Below, piece after piece: positions 53,001 to 55,761 of a stretch of 64,000 nt of DNA. The DNA is taken from assembly GCA_030141605.1 (NCBI GenBank), contig JAQGDQ010000174.1:186001-250000 (forward strand), written 5' to 3'. Below the pieces are notes generated by a model. It worked only from the letters and a program-made list of their open reading frames with translations, did no database searches and had not been told where the DNA came from. This DNA comes from Tubiluchus corallicola (Eukaryota; Priapulida; Priapulimorpha; Priapulimorphida; Tubiluchidae). A program made the position numbers and the translations under genes. Position 1 is the first letter of the stretch. Each line of letters opens with the position of its first letter.

Positions 53001-55761
53001 AGGGAATTGTCACCGTGCCAACATCGTTGTCGCAACACTAGGGGGAGCTATGAGTGCATCTGTCCTCGTGGATATCGACGTTTGCCTGATCGGAAAACAT
53101 GCGTTGGTTAGAAGTATACCTTTGCTTGTAGCTGCTGGTTCTTTCGTTTGTTTGCTTTGGTACTTTAGCTTCCATTTTGTTTATTTCGCAGCATCATTTT
53201 ACGCTTATTTTGATGATTAATTTTCCTTTTTTATTCGTTTATACTTTCAAATTTCTTATTTAAATCTTTTTCTAGTCTGTGAATGATAAGCACATTAATG
53301 CTTTGCGCATTACGTGTCACTTTTATGTAATTTAATTAATCAATGTCTTTGCACTCTACAGTAATATTCATAATTATAATTACTGTTTTTACGACTTGAA
53401 ATTTCTTTTCTTTTCTCTTCTTATCTGCTAATTTTTAATAACAAAGTTGAGATTTTCTTCTTTGTTCTGATAACTTTTAATAAATGACAGTATAAGACAT
53501 GTGTATTACTTTGTATTCTTATGCAAAATTGACAGTATATTTGTCAAAAATTAAAACGGTTGTTAACTTAAATTATAATCTGTGGAATTTCAGAATGGAT
53601 TAAACTTTTTTTGTCCAGTGTTATGCTGTTGTAATTTTGCTATGTGAATTATAATTAATATAAAGCCGATAATTTCATTCGGTTATTTTAGCGTTAAAGA
53701 ACTGTATGAAACACCAAATGTTTCAAGCTTCTTGCACTGCTTTGAAAGGTGCTTTTAGCATAAACAGCTTTGCTTCAAAGTTATACATTATTTTTGCATA
53801 CATAGGTCTAGAAATGCTAGGTCCTGCTACAGTGCATAGTGTAAATGACAGTTCCGTTCAGTTTGGGCTTGACGGTTCCGTTCGACAGTCATGTCCACGC
53901 GGCTTTGTTTGGAACGCCCAGCTAGCTACCTGCCAAGGTATACTTCACACGGATTCCGGTACATCATCATGTTTTCTATGCAGACAAGTGGTACCTCCTT
54001 CCAAATTCCCCACTTTGCCTCACAATGCCATGCAAAATCCAACTTTTACACAAGGAGCAAAGAGTTCATATTGATAAAGTAGATTAGCACATTAAATTTT
54101 ATCTCGATATGTTAAAAACATAGAATTGTCTATGTTGATTGCGAAAGGAAATAAATTCTTGCAGTTAAGAACTGTATTATTTCTATAAGTTTATGACCCT
54201 GTTTGTGTGAAATTGCTTATGGCCATTGTCACTGATCATTGTTAGGGGTAAGTATCGTTACTTGCACAGAAAATGAGTCCTGTTACTACAGGCAATGTGG
54301 TGCTTAGTTATTTTTGAAAAACTAGGCTCTTGTCTGGAAAATGTTTATTTTTGTGTGAAAATTTATGTGTCATTGTTACTGCTTGTTTTCATTCTTATAT
54401 CTTGTAGTAAGCATTAAACAGCATTTAATTGTAAATGTAGAATTGTTTCAAGTTTTCTTGTTATTGTAGATTATAACGAGTGCGCATTGGATAAACGGTG
54501 CCAGTACCTCTGTGTCAACACTCATGGCAGCTATAGATGTGAGTGCCCCGAAGGATATCGTCTTAATGCAAACAAGCGCACCTGCACAGGTATGAAAATT
54601 AATCAGTATGGCTCATTTGACATTAGATTAATGAAAGTCAGATATTTTAAAAGCAGCTGTTTCTTTTTAGTTACATTGTTTCAGCGATAGTTTGAACACA
54701 TGCAGCTTTTCATTATCGCCTTATTCTTTTTTTAGTATTGTTATAGCTTGTTAGGTTGTGACAGTTTTAAACAATAAAAAACCTGATTATCAGAAGATAA
54801 TGCCTACCAGTAGTCCAAGGAACAATAGAATATTCCTTATCTTTTTGCTATAACAATGCGTGTAATGTGTAATTTTCTCGTTAATGCTGTGAACACGTAT
54901 TGGCCTTTTGAGAAGGTATTACAGTATTAAGTCTTCCCCTGTTTATACGAACTGATACTCTCATACAATTTCTATTTGTCAATTTCAGACATAAACGAGT
55001 GTCAGGAACAGCACATTGACTGCGGACCGGAGAGGATGTGTTTCAACAGGCGTGGTGACTACACTTGCGTTGACACGCCTTGCCCACGTAATTACGAACG
55101 TGATCCTGTCACAGGGTATATTTTTTTTAACAACTTAGGCCTATCATTACAATCTTTGTGTAATTTTCTTGTTTAACGTTGACAAAATTTACTGGTTCTT
55201 TTTGTGCAAAACATTTCAAGAATTTTCAAAAACTTAAATACATGCGTATTACGTGTTCTTAGTTAACTGTTAATTTCTGTCCATATTTTCTATTTCATGA
55301 TAAGCTATCTATTTACCTGCAATGCTGCTAAATTACCCGTCATTATTTGATTGTACCAGTAATACATTGTTTTATTACACAGGTTTTGTCGATTAGAGTG
55401 TGCACTAAGCGAAATTCCGTGCCCGCCCGGTGCTTCATACGCCGAGTATTTGGCCTTCAAATTTGTTTCTCTTCCAAGTGGTATTCGCGGTGGTCAGGAC
55501 CTCGTAAGATTAGTCGCTTACGATGCATACGGGGAACACCTCGCTCAAACTACCTTCACAATTGTCGAAAACACGTCGGGTCATTCGTTTAGGTTGCGCA
55601 CCGAGAATGGCAAAGGTGTTTTGTACACGCTGCAGTCATTAGAGAACAATCAGCAGTATGAGATTAAAGTGAAGGCTGTATCATACGATAATGAGCGCTC
55701 AAATATTCTATACCAAACAAGTTTTATTGTCTACATATATGTGTCAGCTCATCCATTTTAA
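668..55761 (+). CDS. HMCN1: Hemicentin, 3' two thirds (Ig23-TSP1x6-G2F-EGF-fibulin C-term), 5' incomplete
   Basis: Hemicentins are secreted giant matrix proteins that hold epithelia and basement membranes together. The domain order seen here (tandem I-set Ig, six TSP1, G2F, calcium-binding EGF, fibulin-type end) is that of HMCN1; HMCN2, as I recall it, lacks most of the TSP1 repeats. The C-terminus, ending [15 protein letters not shown] then TAA, closely resembles human HMCN1. Reconstructed exons sum to 9,983 bp in a single consistent frame with GT-AG junctions throughout. The VWA domain, signal peptide and earlier Ig domains are outside the window. Introns longer than 300 bp in which I recognise nothing particular are 1992-2767, 3044-3444, 3898-4555, 7289-7699, 8775-9627 (apart from a microsatellite), 13150-14014, 15671-16091, 16486-17041, 17522-18608, 22424-22853, 34388-35040, 37902-38864, 39939-40651, 43452-44212, 45836-46312, 46496-47605, 48598-49679, 50665-51399, 53107-53805, 53938-54469 and 54590-54988. 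Confidence 0.96.
924..1390 (+). repeat. 40-bp tandem array containing the exon end and 5' splice site
   Basis: Twelve copies of a 40-bp unit run without gaps; the marker aatcttgatg recurs at 931, 971, 1011, 1051, 1091, 1131, 1171, 1211, 1251, 1291, 1331 (aatctagatg) and 1371. The first copy is the last part of the Ig 1 exon plus its donor, so the array duplicates the exon end (NLDVL) and the GTGAG splice site. GT positions are 947, 987, 1027, 1067, 1107, 1147, 1187, 1227, 1267, 1307 and 1347. Only a few substitutions separate copies, which points to recent expansion. Confidence 0.97.
1710..1991 (+). CDS. HMCN1: Hemicentin Ig domain 2 (single exon)
   Basis: A 94-codon phase 1-1 exon encodes an I-set domain opening with VPPNIAD. 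Key residues are INCPASG, VTWLMNG and DTAMYTC, where Ala replaces the usual Gly before the tyrosine corner. An NNT sequon precedes the first cysteine. The acceptor is gtttttag at 1702-1709 and the donor TTAG|GTATTT. Confidence 0.95.
2768..3043 (+). CDS. HMCN1: Hemicentin Ig domain 3 (single exon)
   Basis: A 92-codon phase 1-1 exon. The usual V-P-P opening is replaced by DIPRIDA. Ig residues are LPCPAHG, ITWYRNN and DSGTYVC. A sequon (NSS) sits in the F-G region, unlike its neighbours, where sequons are in the B strand. The acceptor tttttcag and donor CTAG|GTTAGT fit. Confidence 0.94.
3310..3391. mobile_element. Terminus of a pogo/Tigger-like DNA transposon or MITE (solo end)
   Basis: Read on the minus strand the segment starts tacagtaagccctcgcttaa and continues with an alternating cgttaa/cgcttaa pattern. 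This resembles the CAGTAAACCCTCG-type terminal repeat of pogo/Tigger elements. I could not find the matching opposite end, so it is either a solo terminus or a decayed copy. The class assignment is by motif only. Confidence 0.35.
3445..3897 (+). CDS. HMCN1: Hemicentin Ig domain 4 (2 exons)
   Basis: Exons 3445-3641 and 3816-3897 join in phase 0 (LQILRAE / VTDTGLYTC). The domain begins VPPTIKR and contains LECIVTA and ITWMKMG. The intradomain intron falls just before the E-F turn and is only 174 bp. Frame and cysteine spacing are normal for the family. Confidence 0.93.
4556..5933 (+). CDS. HMCN1: Hemicentin Ig domain 5 (2 exons)
   Basis: Exons 4556-4689 and 5786-5933 join in phase 0 (WLKNGIPL / STPDSRLQ). 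The domain has an NSS sequon before IECPASG, then IQWLKNG and DSSAYTC, lacking the usual Gly. The intron of about 1.1 kb holds a degraded LINE fragment in reverse orientation. Confidence 0.93.
5064..5641 (-). mobile_element. Degraded LINE (CR1/L2-like) ORF2 C-terminal fragment
   Basis: Minus-strand frames give, in order, a segment (5641-5411) with [20 protein letters not shown] followed by Ser-rich and FKLHFKKHL motifs, and a segment (5306-5064) with [18 protein letters not shown]. These match the way many LINE ORF2 proteins end: an N-S-F-F...W..LP...F...L stretch and then a Cys/His zinc-binding H-F-L..C. The reading frame is broken between segments. It sits antisense in the Ig 5 intron. The clade call is tentative because only the tail is present. 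Confidence 0.6.
6004..6437. mobile_element. MITE-like element with ~45-bp terminal inverted repeats
   Basis: The left end (6004-6050, containing ttattgccgaccggtttcga) and the right end (6392-6437) are inverted copies over about 45 bp; both contain ggtttcgaacaaactgt in opposite orientation. The 340 bp between them have no long open frame. No clear target duplication was found. Superfamily is unknown. Confidence 0.7.
7173..7859 (+). CDS. HMCN1: Hemicentin Ig domain 6 (2 exons)
   Basis: Exons 7173-7288 and 7700-7859 join in phase 0 exactly after the C-strand ITWYK, giving WYK/DGALITG. The domain starts EPPSIED and has LPCPAYG and DSGQYQC. The preceding 1.24-kb intron carries the 6004-6437 MITE. 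Confidence 0.94.
7904..8289. mobile_element. MITE family A, copy 1
   Basis: This ~386-bp element has ends that are inverted copies: the left end contains cctttcacagtttcg and caaaggttcagtgta, and the right end contains cacctttgacctttt and ggaactgtgaataggctt. Related copies occur at 29963-30168 (truncated) and 47847-48228. It has no coding capacity. Confidence 0.75.
8496..8774 (+). CDS. HMCN1: Hemicentin Ig domain 7 (single exon)
   Basis: A 93-codon phase 1-1 exon beginning VPPTIVN. It has an NES sequon before MECLVSG, then VTWLKNG and DAGRYTC, followed by the typical G strand ending in LDVL. The acceptor is acacacag at 8488-8495 and the donor TTAG|GTACGA. Confidence 0.95.
8924..9093. repeat. 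Compound trinucleotide/hexanucleotide microsatellite
   Basis: Runs of AAT, GATAAT, GGTGAT, GGT, GATAGT, AGTAAT and GAT follow each other for about 170 bp within an intron. All units are multiples of 3, so several frames on both strands are open through it. This explains the His/Tyr, Ser/Pro, Met/Val and Asp/Gly homopolymer-like frames, which are not genes. Confidence 0.97.
9628..10279 (+). CDS. HMCN1: Hemicentin Ig domain 8 (2 exons)
   Basis: Exons 9628-9768 and 10139-10279 join in phase 1 ([14 protein letters not shown]). An NRS sequon precedes IECPAVG; VIWFKNG and DAGRYSC follow, and a second sequon NYT lies in the G strand. The donor AACG|GTACAC is the only GT that keeps the frame. Confidence 0.93.
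10340..10436 (+). mobile_element. 5S rRNA-derived segment (SINE3-like head or 5S pseudogene)
   Basis: The segment contains aagttaagcagtgttgagct followed by tggtcagta and, farther on, tgacgattaggaa. From memory, animal 5S rRNA has at the same spacing gaagttaagca..gt.gagc..ggttagta and tgaccgcctgggaa. The match covers the region of the 5S internal promoter (box A and intermediate element) and is imperfect. No full 5S gene is present and no T-run terminator follows directly. The sequence downstream to about 10630 could be the body of the SINE. Confidence 0.55.
11266..13149 (+). CDS. HMCN1: Hemicentin Ig domain 9 (2 exons plus possible inserted exon)
   Basis: Exon 9a is 11266-11445 (phase 1 end) and exon 9c starts at 13037 or 13039 and ends at 13149. 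Between them, 11962-12184 is a probable extra exon. Direct joining 9a to 9c using the acceptor ending at 13038 gives a normal-length Ig (40 residues between Trp and the second Cys). The domain has an NLT sequon, IECPAYG, IAWFKDN and DSGQYKC. An alternative 9a donor at 11409 (ACTG|GTAGC) is also in phase but makes the C-F spacing short (28) if the extra exon is skipped. Confidence 0.85.
11962..12184 (+). CDS. HMCN1: Possible cassette exon inside Ig 9: Pro/Ser-rich insert with RLKR site
   Basis: This 223-bp segment is flanked by an acceptor (ttttcagcaag ending at 11961) and a donor AG|GTATTT, is open in the required frame (phase 1 in, phase 2 out), and is visibly richer in G and C than the surrounding intron. 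It encodes 74 residues that do not resemble Ig: [14 protein letters not shown], then [10 protein letters not shown] with a furin-like R-L-K-R (codons 12009-12020), then a Ser/Pro/Gly-rich stretch. Inclusion would place a disordered loop between the C and E strands of Ig 9. It may be constitutive, alternative or a chance open segment; only transcripts can tell. Confidence 0.55.
14015..14299 (+). CDS. HMCN1: Hemicentin Ig domain 10 (single exon)
   Basis: A 95-codon phase 1-1 exon beginning VPPEIEE. It contains IECPSTG, VTWLKNG and, unusually for the F strand, HEAKYMC in place of D-x-G-x-Y-x-C. The acceptor ccaacag follows a long pyrimidine tract and the donor is TTAG|GTAGGT. Confidence 0.94.
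14300..15521. other. Long AT-rich intron with a two-copy tandem duplication
   Basis: An ~82-bp block (ttaaagtttttgttaaatat ... tatactaaaatttaaaa) occurs twice in tandem between about 14466 and 14630. The rest of the 1.2-kb intron is AT-rich sequence in which I see no exon or element. Confidence 0.75.
15522..16215 (+). CDS. HMCN1: Hemicentin Ig domain 11 (2 exons)
   Basis: Exons 15522-15670 and 16092-16215 join in phase 0 (NAKKHE / INANGK). The domain has IGCPAVG, IRWMKNG and HAGTYTC. The second exon ends in T rather than G before GTAAGT, so the split codon with the next exon is TTG (Leu) instead of the usual GTG (Val). Confidence 0.94.
16317..17157 (+). CDS. HMCN1: Hemicentin Ig domain 12 (2 exons)
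   Basis: Exons 16317-16485 and 17042-17157 join in phase 2 (AG/G = Arg, SRSGQKLD). The intron before it is only 101 bp, the shortest seen. Ig residues are LECAVEG, VNWLIDG and HSGIYTC. The domain ends in IQVF. Confidence 0.93.
17354..18728 (+). CDS. HMCN1: Hemicentin Ig domain 13 (2 exons)
   Basis: Exons 17354-17521 and 18609-18728 join in phase 1 ([13 protein letters not shown]). The opening is VAPTINL. Ig residues are IECPVSG, IVWLKDG and HDSTYTC, the last lacking Gly. Confidence 0.92.
18879..20202 (+). CDS. HMCN1: Hemicentin Ig domain 14 (2 exons)
   Basis: Exons 18879-19059 and 20099-20202 join in phase 2 (FMF-S-LRIT). Opening VEPTIDM; VECPARG; VSWLQDR; DEALYTC. The ~1-kb internal intron holds an AAT microsatellite, a TTAA-flanked MITE and a tRNA-like SINE head. 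Confidence 0.93.
19191..19263. repeat. (GAT)n(AAT)n microsatellite
   Basis: About 73 bp of GAT then AAT trinucleotides within the Ig 14 intron. Confidence 0.98.
19309..19730. mobile_element. TTAA-flanked (piggyBac-like) MITE, family B copy 1
   Basis: The element begins TTAACTCCATCAGGACC and ends CCCAAAGGAGTTAA, giving short inverted termini (TTAACTCC) bounded by TTAA on both sides, the target site used by piggyBac-type elements. The interior matches a second copy at 25780-26206, for instance in ggaccacaccattcaaaa, ggtcttataagac and atttattgatcacctgctt. It has no coding capacity. Confidence 0.75.
19836..19915 (-). mobile_element. tRNA-like SINE head
   Basis: On the minus strand the segment reads ggtagtatagcttaatgata followed after ~35 nt by gtcatgggttcaattgct, resembling tRNA A-box and B-box promoter elements with D- and T-arm spacing. 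Sequence shared with 27460-27540 includes gggtcat/gggtaataccaaag and the B-box. It does not fold as a convincing intact tRNA by eye, so a tRNA-derived SINE is more likely than a tRNA gene. Confidence 0.5.
20430..21060 (+). repeat. Six-copy ~102-bp tandem array containing a 3' splice site and Ig exon start
   Basis: The acceptor-like ttacag ends at 20515, 20614, 20711, 20813, 20915 and 21017, so spacings are 99, 97, 102, 102 and 102 bp. Each copy has a pyrimidine-rich stretch (cttgatttcatctgatttta), cag, then VPPVITDS and [16 protein letters not shown]-like coding sequence. Copies 3 to 6 are a multiple of 3 apart and open in one frame; copies 1 and 2 carry small deletions. Only the last copy continues into a complete Ig domain. 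Confidence 0.95.
21018..22423 (+). CDS. HMCN1: Hemicentin Ig domain 15 (2 exons)
   Basis: Exons 21018-21136 and 22270-22423 join in phase 0 after IIWYK (WYK/DGTRVK), the same place as in Ig 6. LECSASG and DTGRYTC are the core cysteines, with an NDT sequon in the E-F turn. I chose the last of six tandem acceptors because only it leads straight into a complete domain. The exon ends in C, so the next domain starts LPP. Confidence 0.92.
21461..21536. repeat. (TG)n microsatellite
   Basis: An alternating TG/CG tract in the Ig 15 intron, preceded by a short TA-rich stretch. Confidence 0.97.
22854..24471 (+). CDS. HMCN1: Hemicentin Ig domain 16 (2 exons)
   Basis: Exons 22854-23014 and 24354-24471 join in phase 0 (GYQLS / HNGQKLY). 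The split first codon is C|TG, giving LPPQIDG. Ig residues are LDCNAGG, VTWIKSG and DAGQFRC (Phe for Tyr). A sequon NTT lies between the F and G strands. The 1.3-kb intron contains MITE family C. Confidence 0.92.
23840..24226. mobile_element. MITE family C, copy 1
   Basis: The left end actacactcatatctc and the right end gagatatgagtgtggt are inverted copies. Inside are aatacagtaggtgccgtgta and gactcacggtaat, found inverted in a second copy at 42425-42885. The element is relatively rich in CpG-containing words (cgcatgcgcatg, gctcgcgaaacaacg). No coding capacity. Confidence 0.7.
24807..27122 (+). CDS. HMCN1: Hemicentin Ig domain 17 (2 exons)
   Basis: Exons 24807-24904 and 26948-27122 join in phase 0 before the C-strand tryptophan (TPN / IRWSKNG), an earlier intron position than in other domains. 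IPCEVEG and DAATYLC carry the cysteines. The 2-kb intron is one of the longest and holds a hAT-like MITE and MITE family B copy 2. Confidence 0.92.
25225..25588. mobile_element. hAT-like MITE with 8-bp target duplication
   Basis: The ends are taggggtgtgcat and the reverse complement of atgctcacccccta-type sequence (aatgctcacccctac), an imperfect TIR of the TAGGGGTG class typical of hAT elements. The flanks ctagacgc (25217-25224) and ctaggcac (25589-25596) match at 6 of 8 positions, with two transitions. The interior is rich in ttcgaattcg. Confidence 0.75.
25780..26206. mobile_element. TTAA-flanked (piggyBac-like) MITE, family B copy 2
   Basis: It begins TTAACTCCTTAAGGACC and shares long blocks with the copy at 19309-19730. 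The right end (ggagtagacttaa) looks disturbed by a small insertion, so the right boundary is approximate. Confidence 0.65.
27265..27540 (-). mobile_element. tRNA-like SINE, second copy
   Basis: On the minus strand, starting near 27540, a tRNA-like head contains ggttcagcctactgataacg and gtcgtgagttcaataccatg, similar to 19836-19915. The opposite end runs into an AAT/ATA-rich tail at 27265-27290, as expected for a SINE tail. Boundaries are approximate. Confidence 0.5.
28031..29285 (+). CDS. HMCN1: Hemicentin Ig domain 18 (2 exons)
   Basis: Exons 28031-28180 and 29157-29285 join in phase 1 (LEPRE-G-YQVLAN). Opening VPPKVFG; LPCRASG; ITWQKSR; DSGTYMC. From this domain on, the B strand reads V-x-E-G-R in place of the earlier V-x-N-x-S/T type. 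Confidence 0.93.
29742..30379 (+). CDS. HMCN1: Hemicentin Ig domain 19 (2 exons)
   Basis: Exons 29742-29880 and 30252-30379 join in phase 2 (NSP-R-YNVLP). Opening IAPVIKP because the preceding exon ends in A; LQCDVTG; ISWLHNG; DSGHYLC. Confidence 0.93.
29963..30168. mobile_element. MITE family A, copy 2 (truncated)
   Basis: The left half matches the other two copies (ttcatagtgtcgttgtgtgc, gttcaaaggttaaatgtacc, gtcacgtgacatgtgggtaa), but the right-hand inverted end is absent. Confidence 0.75.
30488..31113 (+). CDS. HMCN1: Hemicentin Ig domain 20 (2 exons)
   Basis: Exons 30488-30678 and 31032-31113 join in phase 0 (YIESAE / PSDSGRYIC), the same intron position as in Ig 4. Opening VPPTIDA; LPCEVSG; IAWQKDG. 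The intron before it is only 108 bp. Confidence 0.94.
31325..32798 (+). CDS. HMCN1: Hemicentin Ig domain 21 (2 exons)
   Basis: Exons 31325-31456 and 32667-32798 join in phase 1 (TAVE-A-SFGQGG). It opens SFPEFVQ instead of VPP because the preceding exon ends in [22 protein letters not shown]; sequon NNT after the tryptophan. Confidence 0.92.
32945..33030 (-). mobile_element. Weak tRNA-like SINE remnant
   Basis: On the minus strand, gcttcaattcctggttg resembles a B-box and T-arm, and gataatctaacaatcatgg upstream a degraded A-box, at tRNA-like spacing. No intact cloverleaf is evident. It lies in the intron between Ig 21 and Ig 22. Confidence 0.3.
33425..34387 (+). CDS. HMCN1: Hemicentin Ig domain 22 (2 exons)
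   Basis: Exons 33425-33612 and 34306-34387 join in phase 0 (IYDTN / DRDTGEYKC), the same site as in Ig 4 and 20. Opening [14 protein letters not shown], where the first cysteine is itself inside an NCT sequon; VLWIKDG. Confidence 0.94.
35041..35310 (+). CDS. HMCN1: Hemicentin Ig domain 23, last Ig (single exon)
   Basis: A 90-codon phase 1-1 exon opening [21 protein letters not shown]; an NNS sequon; DSDVYIC. It is the final Ig before the TSP1 block. Confidence 0.94.
35410..36011. mobile_element. TTAA-flanked (piggyBac-like) non-autonomous element
   Basis: The termini are TTAACACTTTCACTAC and GTAGTGAATGGGTTAA, a 16-bp imperfect inverted repeat bounded by TTAA. The 600-bp element has no transposase frame. 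It differs from family B and lies in the 2.4-kb intron between the last Ig and the first TSP1 exon. Confidence 0.75.
36700..37140 (-). mobile_element. 3' fragment of a non-LTR retrotransposon reverse transcriptase ORF
   Basis: Minus-strand frames give, in order, [38 protein letters not shown] with IRGAVKVV, then [20 protein letters not shown] and a stop after [16 protein letters not shown]. This is the familiar end of RTE-like endonuclease/reverse-transcriptase polyproteins. Frames are interrupted by stops and shifts, so it is a dead fragment, antisense to hemicentin in the intron before TSP1 repeat 1. The flank gatgcccttcctgaccctaa is also repeat-like. Confidence 0.8.
37731..37901 (+). CDS. 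HMCN1: Hemicentin TSP type 1 repeat 1
   Basis: A 171-bp phase 1-1 exon (57 codons) encodes one thrombospondin type 1 repeat. It has the Trp ladder WADWAPW (W-x-x-W, potential C-mannosylation), the CSATCG site for O-fucosylation, and six cysteines, ending VVRDCA. TSP1 repeats follow the Ig array exactly as in HMCN1. Confidence 0.95.
38865..39035 (+). CDS. HMCN1: Hemicentin TSP type 1 repeat 2
   Basis: A 171-bp phase 1-1 exon opening VDGQWSNW. Trp ladder WSNWQPW, CTATCG fucosylation motif and six cysteines, ending YMAQCS. Donor CAG|GTACCT. Confidence 0.95.
39310..39385. repeat. (GA)n-rich low-complexity tract
   Basis: A purine-rich run of GA repeats with GGGA interruptions in the intron after TSP1 repeat 2. 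Confidence 0.9.
39419..39486 (+). mobile_element. tRNA-like SINE head (Ser/Leu-type)
   Basis: The segment has gaagccgagtggtttagact, like the D-arm and A-box of a class II tRNA, and 30 nt later gagtttgagtcagg, a degenerate B-box. Lacking an evident acceptor stem, it is probably a SINE or tRNA pseudogene. Confidence 0.45.
39768..39938 (+). CDS. HMCN1: Hemicentin TSP type 1 repeat 3
   Basis: A 171-bp phase 1-1 exon opening VDGNWGSW. Trp ladder WGSWLPW, CSVTCG, six cysteines, ending TAGDCS. Acceptor atctcag, donor CTG|GTAAGT. Confidence 0.95.
40652..40822 (+). CDS. HMCN1: Hemicentin TSP type 1 repeat 4
   Basis: A 171-bp phase 1-1 exon opening [21 protein letters not shown] and six cysteines, ending NNDICP. 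A truncated duplicate of its start and upstream intron follows at about 40823-40945. Confidence 0.95.
40823..40945 (+). pseudogene. Truncated duplicate of TSP1 exon 4 start, with stop codon
   Basis: Intron sequence ending gatttctctt...gtag and the exon start VDSNWG...WSAW.QC repeat those of the 40652 exon. The codon equivalent to GAG (Glu) after WG is TAG, and similarity ends after about 45 bp of exon in a TTTAT-rich tract. No donor follows in a usable frame, so it is a dead exon copy; its acceptor (tttgatgtag at 40900) still looks usable. Confidence 0.85.
40945..41240. repeat. Degenerate TTCAT/TTTAT-rich low-complexity tract
   Basis: About 300 bp rich in ttcatt, ttattt and catccattcat words. 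It keeps plus-strand frames open for long stretches, giving Phe/Ile/Ser-rich artefact peptides. Confidence 0.8.
41340..41510 (+). CDS. HMCN1: Hemicentin TSP type 1 repeat 5
   Basis: A 171-bp phase 1-1 exon opening [15 protein letters not shown] is present, but the O-fucose motif is altered to CSASCN (Gly to Asn). Six cysteines, ending NTQDCP. Confidence 0.95.
41933..42304. mobile_element. Mariner-type MITE candidate (TATAGGGTGTTCCAGAA ends)
   Basis: The left end tatagggtgttccagaa and the right end ttctggaatgccctgtata are inverted copies flanked by TA. The interior shows no transposase. It lies in the intron between TSP1 repeats 5 and 6. Confidence 0.65.
42425..42885. mobile_element. MITE family C, copy 2 (inverted, disrupted)
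   Basis: Blocks such as aatctggactgttaaaa, gtttcacgagctgac and gtgagtctgatacacggtgc match the reverse complement of the 23840-24226 element. About 180 bp (roughly 42540-42720) between the matching blocks look inserted or diverged. Boundaries approximate. Confidence 0.65.
42980..43150 (+). CDS. HMCN1: Hemicentin TSP type 1 repeat 6
   Basis: A 171-bp phase 1-1 exon opening [21 protein letters not shown] and six cysteines, ending TNPVCE. It is the last TSP1, directly upstream of the G2F domain, matching the six-TSP1 arrangement of HMCN1. Confidence 0.95.
43308..45835 (+). CDS. HMCN1: Hemicentin G2F (nidogen G2 beta-barrel) domain, 4 exons
   Basis: Exons 43308-43451, 44213-44350, 44490-44645 and 45632-45835, all joined in phase 1, give 214 codons. 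Recognisable stretches are [64 protein letters not shown] with an NHT sequon, and MPYLVESL, all closely like HMCN1. In nidogen this barrel binds matrix partners such as perlecan and collagen IV; partner binding here is inference. The last donor, AAAG|GTTGGC, is weak, but the next exon continues the homology exactly. Confidence 0.94.
44783..45551. mobile_element. Possible TIR element in a G2F intron
   Basis: The left end cgatttagacgatcagt and the right end actgatcgtgtaaatg are inverted copies about 770 bp apart, with ttttgttagac / gacaaacaaa-like subterminal repeats. No clear target duplication or frame is present. Confidence 0.4.
46313..46495 (+). CDS. HMCN1: Hemicentin EGF module 1 (with end of G2F)
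   Basis: A 183-bp phase 1-1 exon. The first 20 residues ([20 protein letters not shown]) link the barrel to an EGF module, [11 protein letters not shown] to GKSCE, with the calcium-binding D-x-N-E-C and the hydroxylation-type C-x-N....Y-x-C pattern. Confidence 0.94.
47606..47740 (+). CDS. HMCN1: Hemicentin EGF module 2
   Basis: A 135-bp phase 1-1 exon, [12 protein letters not shown] to SNLCS. It is a calcium-binding EGF with the variant ECINPCEPG (extra residues before the fifth cysteine) also seen at this position in HMCN1. Confidence 0.94.
47847..48228. mobile_element. MITE family A, copy 3 (most complete)
   Basis: About 382 bp with inverted ends: taagcgttttcacagtttcg at the left and ccgtgaaaaggctta at the right. 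A long subterminal inverted repeat, ggtcaaaggttaagtgtacc (left), pairs with ggtacacttaacctttgacc (right). It is flanked by TA. No coding capacity. Confidence 0.85.
48478..48597 (+). CDS. HMCN1: Hemicentin EGF module 3
   Basis: A 120-bp phase 1-1 exon, [12 protein letters not shown] to GKCI. Calcium-binding EGF with six cysteines and the [10 protein letters not shown] hydroxylation-type motif. Confidence 0.94.
49680..49799 (+). CDS. HMCN1: Hemicentin EGF module 4
   Basis: A 120-bp phase 1-1 exon, [12 protein letters not shown] to RYCK. It has the same size and pattern as module 3, suggesting that one of the two is an additional copy relative to human HMCN1. Confidence 0.94.
49923..50010. repeat. 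(TA)n microsatellite
   Basis: About 88 bp of nearly pure TA dinucleotides in the intron after EGF module 4. Confidence 0.98.
50530..50664 (+). CDS. HMCN1: Hemicentin EGF module 5
   Basis: A 135-bp phase 1-1 exon, [12 protein letters not shown] to NDTCI, with the CVRVCPPG variant end like module 2. An NDT sequon lies just before the last cysteine. Confidence 0.94.
51400..51528 (+). CDS. HMCN1: Hemicentin EGF module 6
   Basis: A 129-bp phase 1-1 exon, [12 protein letters not shown] to GQPCK. Calcium-binding [17 protein letters not shown] resembles the matching human module (CPRGYRSQGVGRPC as I recall it). Confidence 0.94.
52200..52881. repeat. 24-bp minisatellite (about 28 copies), open on both strands
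   Basis: The unit aataagagaatgaacaaatc + aatg alternates with a variant ending ttattg, forming a 48-bp higher-order dimer. Being a multiple of 3 and stop-free, it is open for about 200 codons on the plus strand and 195 on the minus strand. It lies in the intron between EGF 6 and EGF 7; nothing suggests it is translated. Confidence 0.97.
52987..53106 (+). CDS. HMCN1: Hemicentin EGF module 7
   Basis: A 120-bp phase 1-1 exon, [11 protein letters not shown] to RKTCV, with [10 protein letters not shown]. Acceptor tttgtaag is an AAG type, weaker than its neighbours. Confidence 0.93.
53806..53937 (+). CDS. HMCN1: Hemicentin linker exon between EGF 7 and 8
   Basis: A 132-bp phase 1-1 exon opens [13 protein letters not shown] and ends [16 protein letters not shown]. 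Human HMCN1 has at the same place a non-EGF linker that also starts GLE and ends in a C-P-x-G...C segment, so the position supports the call. The human linker is longer and basic; this one is short and not basic. Confidence 0.85.
54470..54589 (+). CDS. HMCN1: Hemicentin EGF module 8
   Basis: A 120-bp phase 1-1 exon, [11 protein letters not shown] to KRTCT, with [10 protein letters not shown]. Tyr at the second position of D-x-N-E-C is unusual. Confidence 0.94.
54989..55115 (+). CDS. HMCN1: Hemicentin EGF module 9 (start of the C-terminal unit)
   Basis: A 127-bp exon, phase 1 in and phase 2 out, [20 protein letters not shown] to RDPVTG. The [17 protein letters not shown] stretch continues across the only phase 2 domain-level junction into the last exon (G-F-C), as in HMCN1. 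Confidence 0.95.
55383..55761 (+). CDS. HMCN1: Hemicentin terminal exon, fibulin-type C-terminal domain
   Basis: This 379-bp exon completes EGF 9 (FCRLECAL) and encodes the ~115-residue fibulin-type C-terminal module: [38 protein letters not shown], then [11 protein letters not shown] and TAA at 55759-55761. Length and ending match HMCN1. Confidence 0.96.
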
